Positions 1-4,522 of a stretch of 6,386 bases of DNA are shown here, piece after piece. Within the stretch, counting starts at the first letter, position 1; every line of letters starts with the position of its first letter. The notes under the pieces are model-generated. The model worked only from the letters and a program-made list of their open reading frames with translations, was not told where the DNA came from and made no database searches. Source of the DNA: CAZYWA01 sp964650975 [NCBI: uncultured bacterium] (GTDB taxonomy: Bacteria > JADJOY01); assembly GCA_964650975.1 (NCBI GenBank), contig CAZYWA010000466.1:1-6386 (forward strand), read 5' to 3'. Made by a program: the position numbers and the translations under genes.

Positions 1-234
1 GAGGTGGGCCTACCCGCCAAGAGCGGCGTCGGCGGCGGGATCGTCGCGGTGGTGCCGGGACGTCTGGGCCTCGGTTTCTTCTCGCCGCCGCTCGATCCGA
101 AAGGCAACAGCGTGCGCGGCGTGCGAGCGTGCGCCGAGCTCTCGCGCCGCTTCGGCCTGCACCTCTTCGAGTCGGGTTTCCAGGGCGGCGCGCTCGAAGC
201 CGAGCTGACCCCTCGCCGCGGCCGCGCGGGCTGA
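1..234 (+). CDS. glsA: Glutaminase, C-terminal part (5' end outside window)
   Basis: This is the last 77 codons of a glutaminase of the serine-dependent, beta-lactamase-like family, which hydrolyses L-glutamine to glutamate and ammonia in the cytoplasm. The frame is open from base 1 and ends with TGA at 232-234. The recognisable family block is GLPAKSGVGGG near the start; its Lys-Ser-Gly is the counterpart of the KTG/KSG motif of serine beta-lactamase folds and lines the active site. It is followed by VVPGRLGLGFFSPPLD and GNSVRG, both typical of the glutaminase C-terminus, then FGLHLF, where many family members end. About 20 further residues, rich in Ala, Gly and Arg, form an extra tail. The catalytic Ser-x-x-Lys lies upstream of the window and cannot be checked. 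The ATG inside the fragment is not needed as a start; the gene is simply truncated by the window. Family assignment is confident; the symbol is by family. Confidence 0.9.
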   Translation, partial: EVGLPAKSGVGGGIVAVVPGRLGLGFFSPPLDPKGNSVRGVRACAELSRRFGLHLFESGFQGGALEAELTPRRGRAG

Positions 235-241
235 GCAAATC

Positions 242-260
242 GGAGGGACTCGGTTCCTCG
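242..260 (+). repeat. Intergenic GC-rich repeat, copy A
   Basis: The 19-mer GGAGGGACTCGGTTCCTCG lies just after the glutaminase stop. It matches 17 of 19 bases of copy C downstream of fbiC (2901-2919). It is itself an imperfect palindrome (GAGGGA against TTCCTC, one mismatch). The function is unknown; it resembles a REP-like intergenic palindrome. Confidence 0.5.
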
Positions 261-298
261 AAACGCCGCCCGCCGGTCTCCGGCGCGCCAGCGATCGA

Positions 299-318
299 AC
301 CGGGTAGCCAGACCCGGT
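299..318 (+). terminator. Hairpin after glsA, possible terminator
   Basis: A perfect 7-bp stem, ACCGGGT (299-305) and ACCCGGT (312-318), encloses a 6-base loop. It sits 64 bases after the glutaminase stop and about 180 bases before fbiC. No T-run follows, so it is not a classic intrinsic terminator, but it is in the right place to end glsA transcription. This fits glsA and fbiC being separate units. Confidence 0.35.
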
Positions 319-380
319 GGCGATTGGCCGGGACCGGACTCCGTCAGTCTCCGTCGACTCCGTAGTCGATCGCCGTCCGG

Positions 381-405
381 GGGGGACGCGGTCACGTCCG
401 CAGCG
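381..405 (+). repeat. Intergenic GC-rich repeat, copy B
   Basis: GGGACGCGGTC (383-393), one base, then CGTCCGCAGCG (395-405). The same two 11-mers occur in the same order downstream of fbiC at 2904-2914 and 2920-2930, separated there by five bases. This copy thus looks like copy C with four bases removed from the middle. It ends about 90 bases before the fbiC start. Confidence 0.5.
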
Positions 406-460
406 AGCGCTTGCGACGTGATGTGGCGGCGCCGTCACGCCAATCCGCCGGACCGTCGAG

Positions 461-466
461 TAAGAT
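461..466 (+). promoter_or_regulatory. Weak -10-like element before fbiC
   Basis: TAAGAT lies in one of the few AT-richer patches of the 235-495 intergenic region and matches four of six bases of the sigma70 -10 consensus. Transcription would begin near 473, leaving a leader of roughly 20 bases before ATG 496. I see no convincing -35 at 16-18 bases upstream, so this is only a candidate. If right, it argues against the upstream in-frame starts at 418 and 421. Confidence 0.2.
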
Positions 467-495
467 TCTTCGTGGCACTCGAGCGCCCATCCTTC

Positions 496-2826
496 ATGAA
501 GCCGATCGACGACCCGGCGGGGCTCACGCGTGTCGCTGGCGACGACGAGGCGCGGTCGCTGCTCGCGGCACCGCTCTCGGAGCTCGTCGCGCGCGCCGCG
601 GCGATCCGCGACGCCGCGTTCGGCCGGCACGTCACGTTCTCGCCCAAGGTGTTCATCCCGCTCACGCGGCTCTGCCGCGATCGTTGCGGGTACTGCACGT
701 TCGCGCAGGCGCCGGCGCGGTTGCCGTCCGCCTACCTGGAGATGGAGGAGGTGCTGGCCATCGCGCGCAGCGGCGCCGCGGTCGGTTGCCGCGAGGCGCT
801 CTTCACCCTCGGCGAGGCGCCCGAGGAGCGTTACCCCGTGGCGGCGCGCTGGCTCGCCGAGCACGGCTACGGATCGACGATCGACTACCTGGTCGACGCG
901 ACGCGCCGGGTGCTCGACGAGACCGGTCTCTTGCCGCACGCCAACGCGGGGGCGCTTTCCGCTTCGGAAATGGCACGGCTGCGCAAGGTGAGTGCGTCCC
1001 AGGGTGTCATGATCGAGACCCTTGCCGACCGGCTGCACGCGCCGGGTGGCGCGCACCACGCGTCTCCCGACAAGACCGCCGCGAGGCGTCTCGCGACGCT
1101 CGAGGCGGCCGGCGTGCTTTCGATCCCGCTCACCACCGGCATCCTGGTCGGGATCGGCGAGACCCGCGCCGAGCGGCTCGAGGCGCTGCTCGCGATCCGC
1201 GAGTCGCACCAGCGCCACGGCCACGTGCAGGAAGTGATCGTGCAGAATTTCCTGCCCAAGCCCGGCACCGCGATGAAGCACGATCCGGCGTGCCCCGAAG
1301 ACGAGATGACGTGGAGCGTCGCCGCCGCGCGGATCCTGCTGCCCCGCTCGGTGAGCCTGCAGGCGCCGCCCAACCTGAGCGACGACTTCGGCGCCCTGCT
1401 CGACGCCGGCATTAACGACTGGGGCGGCGTCTCGCCGGTGACTCCCGATCACGTGAACCCGGAACGGCCCTGGCCCGAGGTCGAGCGGTTGCGGGAGGTG
1501 AGCACCGCGCGCGGCTTCGAGCTGATCGGGCGGCTCACGATCTACCCGCGCTACGCGCACGCCCCCGAGACGTGGCTCGACGAGAACCTGCGATTCCCGG
1601 TGATGGCCGTGAGCGACGCCGCGGCACTCTCGCGCGACGATCGCTGGGCCGCGGGCGGCGGTGACGAGCCACCGGTTCTGGCCACCCGCTCCGCTCCGCG
1701 CGCACGCGGCGCCCTGGACGAAGTGCTGGCCGGCGCCCTCGCCGGCCAGGAGCTGGGCGAGGCGGAGATCGTCGCGCTCTTCGGCGCGCGCGGCGCGGAC
1801 CTCGAGCAAGTCTTCGAGGTGGCGGACGAGCTGCGCGCCCGTACGGTCGGCGACACCGTCACCTACGTGCGGAACCGCAACATCAACTACACCAACGTCT
1901 GCACCTATCGCTGCCGGTTCTGCGCCTTCAGCAAGGGACCGCTGTCGCTCAATCTGCGCGGTGCTCCTTATCTGCTGTCGCTCGACGAGATCGCCGGACG
2001 CGTGGTGGAAGCGGTGGCGCGCGGCGCCACCGAGGTGTGCCTCCAGGGCGGCATCCACCCGGACTTCGACGGTTCGACCTACGTGGACATCACCCGCGCG
2101 ATCCGCGCGGCGGCGCCCTCGATCCACGTGCACGGCTTCACGGCGCTCGAGGTCCACGAAGGCGCGCGGCGGCTCGGCATGCCGCTCGCCGAGTACCTGA
2201 CCGGGCTCAAGAGCGCGGGCCTCGCGACGCTTCCCGGCACCGCGGCCGAGATCCTCGACGACGAGGTGCGGCAGGTGATCTGCCCCGACAAGATCGACAC
2301 CGACACCTGGCTCGAGGTGCACCGCACCGCCCACCGGGTGGGGCTGCGCTCCAACGTGACGATCATGTTCGGCCACGTCGACCGGCCCATCCACTGGGCG
2401 CGGCATCTGCTCCGCGCGCGAGCCCTGCAGCGCGAGACCGGCGGCTTCACCGAGGTGGTGCCGCTGCCCTTCGTGCACATGGCGGCGCCCATCTACCTGA
2501 AGCGCGCCGCGCGCCCGGGTCCGACGTTCCGCGAAGCTCTACTGATGCACGCGGTGGCGCGGATCGCGCTTCACGGCGACATCGACAACATCCAGGCGTC
2601 GTGGGTGAAGCTCGGGTCGGCCGGCGCCCGCCAGGCGTTGCAAGCGGGTGCCAACGACCTGGGCGGCACACTCATGAACGAGACCATCAGCCGCGCCGCC
2701 GGCGCTTCTCACGGCCAGGAAATGACCGAGAGCGACTTCGCCGCGATCGTCGAACCGCTCGGCCGTCCGCTGGCGCAGCGCACCACCCTCTACGGCCGCG
2801 TGCTGGCTCCGTCCGCCGCGGCGTGA
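496..2826 (+). CDS. fbiC: FO synthase, fused CofG-CofH radical SAM enzyme
   Basis: Makes FO (7,8-didemethyl-8-hydroxy-5-deazariboflavin), the chromophore of coenzyme F420, from tyrosine and 5-amino-6-ribitylaminouracil using two radical SAM reactions. The protein has 776 residues. The N-terminal CofG half (about 45-365) carries CRDRCGYC, the CX3CX2C iron-sulfur motif with cysteines 60, 64 and 67, then GILVGIGET and NDWGGVSPVTPDHVNPERPWP-type blocks. The C-terminal CofH half (about 405-775) carries a second motif, CTYRCRFC (469, 473, 476), then CLQGGI, GTAAEILDDEVR, GHVDRPIHW, PLPFVH and ANDLGGTLMNETISR. Both clusters are intact, so a complete enzyme is expected. The linker between the halves is short; as I recall the mycobacterial protein is about 856 residues. 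ATG 496 is chosen because family similarity begins soon after it; GTG 418, ATG 421 and GTG 472 are in-frame alternatives, and none has a strong Shine-Dalgarno. No other F420 gene is in the window. Confidence 0.95.
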   Translation: MKPIDDPAGLTRVAGDDEARSLLAAPLSELVARAAAIRDAAFGRHVTFSPKVFIPLTRLCRDRCGYCTFAQAPARLPSAYLEMEEVLAIARSGAAVGCREALFTLGEAPEERYPVAARWLAEHGYGSTIDYLVDATRRVLDETGLLPHANAGALSASEMARLRKVSASQGVMIETLADRLHAPGGAHHASPDKTAARRLATLEAAGVLSIPLTTGILVGIGETRAERLEALLAIRESHQRHGHVQEVIVQNFLPKPGTAMKHDPACPEDEMTWSVAAARILLPRSVSLQAPPNLSDDFGALLDAGINDWGGVSPVTPDHVNPERPWPEVERLREVSTARGFELIGRLTIYPRYAHAPETWLDENLRFPVMAVSDAAALSRDDRWAAGGGDEPPVLATRSAPRARGALDEVLAGALAGQELGEAEIVALFGARGADLEQVFEVADELRARTVGDTVTYVRNRNINYTNVCTYRCRFCAFSKGPLSLNLRGAPYLLSLDEIAGRVVEAVARGATEVCLQGGIHPDFDGSTYVDITRAIRAAAPSIHVHGFTALEVHEGARRLGMPLAEYLTGLKSAGLATLPGTAAEILDDEVRQVICPDKIDTDTWLEVHRTAHRVGLRSNVTIMFGHVDRPIHWARHLLRARALQRETGGFTEVVPLPFVHMAAPIYLKRAARPGPTFREALLMHAVARIALHGDIDNIQASWVKLGSAGARQALQAGANDLGGTLMNETISRAAGASHGQEMTESDFAAIVEPLGRPLAQRTTLYGRVLAPSAAA

Positions 2827-2900
2827 AGCCGGCTCAGAAGGTGTGGACAAAATCGGATCAATGCCCGGAGCGTTTCCTCCGAAGCGATCGCCTGCTGTTT

Positions 2901-2977
2901 GGAGGGACGCGGTCCCTCGCGTCCGCAGCGTCTGAACCAAGATGGACGCCCGCGGCTGCGAGGGACCGCAGCCCTCC
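2901..2977. repeat. Inverted repeat pair, copies C and D
   Basis: The left arm (2901-2920) and right arm (2958-2977) are reverse complements at 18 of 20 positions, with 37 bases between. The left arm is also a hairpin by itself: GAGGGAC (2902-2908), GCG loop, GTCCCTC (2912-2918). The right arm can pair CTGCG with CGCAG (2956-2960, 2967-2971). Relatives lie upstream of fbiC (242-260 and 381-405). Palindromic copies in head-to-head orientation between convergent genes resemble a BIME/REP-type element. Confidence 0.55.
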
Positions 2978-2993
2978 GACGCACCCGTTGGGG

Positions 2994-3018
2994 TGCGGGG
3001 TCTTCGTGAGACCCCGCA
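2994..3018. terminator. Strong hairpin between convergent genes
   Basis: A perfect 10-bp stem, TGCGGGGTCT (2994-3003) and AGACCCCGCA (3009-3018), has the loop TCGTG. It partly overlaps another perfect 6-bp hairpin (GCACCC 2981-2986, GGGTGC 2991-2996), so the two would compete. It lies 167 bases after the fbiC stop. No T-run follows on either strand. It could stop transcription from either side or protect RNA ends. Confidence 0.4.
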
Positions 3019-3032
3019 GATACGTTCAGGGC

Positions 3033-3053
3033 GGGGGGCTTGAAAAGCCCCCC
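3033..3053 (-). terminator. Hairpin terminator of the KAS gene
   Basis: A perfect 9-bp stem, GGGGGGCTT (3033-3041) and AAGCCCCCC (3045-3053), encloses the loop GAA. Read on the minus strand it begins 7 bases after the TGA of the beta-ketoacyl synthase gene, which is the usual place for a terminator. A U-tract is absent, as is common in very GC-rich genomes. Being symmetric, it may also act on fbiC read-through. Confidence 0.55.
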
Positions 3054-3060
3054 GAGAAAT

Positions 3061-4305
3061 TCAGCCGCGCCGGATCACCAGACAGGCGTTGGTCCCACCG
3101 AAACCGAACGAGTTCTTGAGCAAGATCTCGCACTCCCCGACCCGGCCGCGATTGGCCACGTAGTCGAGGTCGCATTCCGGGTCGGGCACCGTCAGGTGGG
3201 CGGTCGGGAGCACCTTGCGCTGGCGCATGGCTTCCAGTGCCAGGATCGTCTCGATCGCGCCCGCCGCCCCGTAGGCGTGGCCGTGCATGGACTTCGTGGC
3301 GCTCACCGGTACGTCGTACGCCCGCGGGCCGAGCGCGCGCTTGATCGCACGGGTCTCGACCAGATCGCCGAGCGGCGTCGACGCGGCGTGAGCGCTCACC
3401 ACGTCGATCTCGTCCGCGGTGACGTCCGCTGCCCGCAGCGCCACCTCGATGGCGCGCGCCCACGCAGCGCCCGACGGCTCCGGGTTGTAGACGTGGTGCG
3501 CGTCGTTGGTTCGCGACCACCCGAGGATCTCACCGTGAATCACCGCTCCCCGGGCGCTCGCCGACTCGAGATCCTCGAGGACCACGATGCCCGCGCCCTC
3601 GGCCATGATCAGACCCGAACGATCCGCCGAGAACGGGCGCGACGCTCGATGGGGATCCGCGGTCGGGTTGACCGCGCCGACGTTCCCCATGCTGCCCAGC
3701 AGCGTGAGGCCGATGCACGACTCGGCTCCCCCGGCGATCATCACGTCCACGGAGCCGGCGCGGATCATCTCGGCGGCCGTGGCCAGAGCCGTCGCTCCCG
3801 CGGCGCACGCGTTCACGATCCCGAAGTTGGGTCCGTAGAGCCGATGCCGGAGCGCGATCAGCGACGGAGGCAGATTCCCCGACATCTGCAAGCTCAGGAA
3901 TCCGGGCAGCCGGTGCGCCGCCCGCTCGACGAACGCCGTGTGAAGCGCACGATGGTAGCTGTGGCAGCCGGGTCCGGCGGTGCCGATCACCACCCCGGCG
4001 CGTTCGCGCGCATGCTGGTCGAGATCGAGCGATGCGCCGGCGATCGCTTCGTCGGCGGCGGTCAGCGCCCACACCACCGCCGGGTCGTAGGTGCCCTTGT
4101 GCGCCTCGGGCACGACGCGGCTCTCGTCGACCCCGTCGACCACCCCGGCGACTCGGCAGGCGATGCCTTCGCCGAACTCGCCCCACAAGTAGCGGTCGCA
4201 AGGGCGGATTCCCGATCGCGCGCCATACGCGTTCGACACGCTCTCCGGCACGGTGTTCCCGACCGGAGTGACCAGACCGGTCCCGGTGATCGCGACGCGT
4301 CGCAT
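3061..4305 (-). CDS. Beta-ketoacyl-ACP synthase II-like condensing enzyme
   Basis: A thiolase-fold condensing enzyme of the FabF/KAS II family, which joins malonyl-ACP to an acyl chain with loss of CO2. At 414 residues it is close to E. coli FabF length. The N-terminus RRVAITGTGLVTPVGN is canonical. The catalytic set is complete: Cys167 in NACAAG, His306 in SAHAASTPLGD, Lys338 and His343 in TKSMHGHAYGAAGAIE, and the NSFGFGGTN loop (398-406) near the end. Two details differ from housekeeping FabF: AHAAST replaces the usual AHGTST, and the stretch before the cysteine (LPGFLSLQMSGNLPPSL) is unlike the usual FabF sequence. No ACP, FabG or malonyltransferase gene is adjacent, so I leave the symbol blank; it may serve a specialised lipid or polyketide-like pathway. 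ATG 4305 matches the family start; no strong Shine-Dalgarno precedes it. It diverges from the PilZ-hydrolase gene and converges on fbiC. Confidence 0.88.
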   Translation of the reverse strand: MRRVAITGTGLVTPVGNTVPESVSNAYGARSGIRPCDRYLWGEFGEGIACRVAGVVDGVDESRVVPEAHKGTYDPAVVWALTAADEAIAGASLDLDQHARERAGVVIGTAGPGCHSYHRALHTAFVERAAHRLPGFLSLQMSGNLPPSLIALRHRLYGPNFGIVNACAAGATALATAAEMIRAGSVDVMIAGGAESCIGLTLLGSMGNVGAVNPTADPHRASRPFSADRSGLIMAEGAGIVVLEDLESASARGAVIHGEILGWSRTNDAHHVYNPEPSGAAWARAIEVALRAADVTADEIDVVSAHAASTPLGDLVETRAIKRALGPRAYDVPVSATKSMHGHAYGAAGAIETILALEAMRQRKVLPTAHLTVPDPECDLDYVANRGRVGECEILLKNSFGFGGTNACLVIRRG

Positions 4306-4467
4306 GTTTTCGCCGCGCTCGCATCTTCGCGGGCCGCGGGCGCGTCCATTTACGGCCTCTCGCGAAGCGCGCGCAAGCGCCCGCCGGAGCGCGATTGCCG
4401 CGTAGCCCGGGGCCGGCCCGGAAGGAGATCACGAAAAAGAGAGGCCTCAATGAGAGGTTTCGCGGAG

Positions 4468-4495
4468 TTGACGCCGGCCCGGGATCGTCGACAAT
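4468..4495 (+). promoter_or_regulatory. Sigma70-type promoter for the PilZ-hydrolase gene
   Basis: TTGACG (4468-4473; five of six bases of the -35 consensus), a 16-base spacer, then GACAAT (4490-4495; four of six of the -10). Transcription should start near 4502, about 20 bases before TTG 4523 and almost exactly at an ATG at 4503. It lies in the 217-base divergent region (4306-4522), which also holds an AG-rich stretch (4420-4457). On the minus strand I see only a poor promoter for the KAS gene (TTGCGC, 17 bases, GTAAAT; about 4347-4375). Confidence 0.45.
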
Positions 4496-4522
4496 CGAGC
4501 CCATGCCAGCGCCGAGCCCGGA

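Noticed and set aside
418-495. Upstream in-frame starts for FbiC at 418, 421 and 472
   Set aside because: They would add up to 26 basic, non-conserved residues, lack a clear ribosome binding site, and 418 and 421 precede the candidate -10 element. GTG 472 remains possible.
10-2478. 822-residue open frame on the minus strand opposite fbiC
   Set aside because: It is a GC-rich antisense shadow: Arg/His/Ala-rich, no domain recognised, and it covers two well-supported plus-strand genes (glutaminase end and FbiC).
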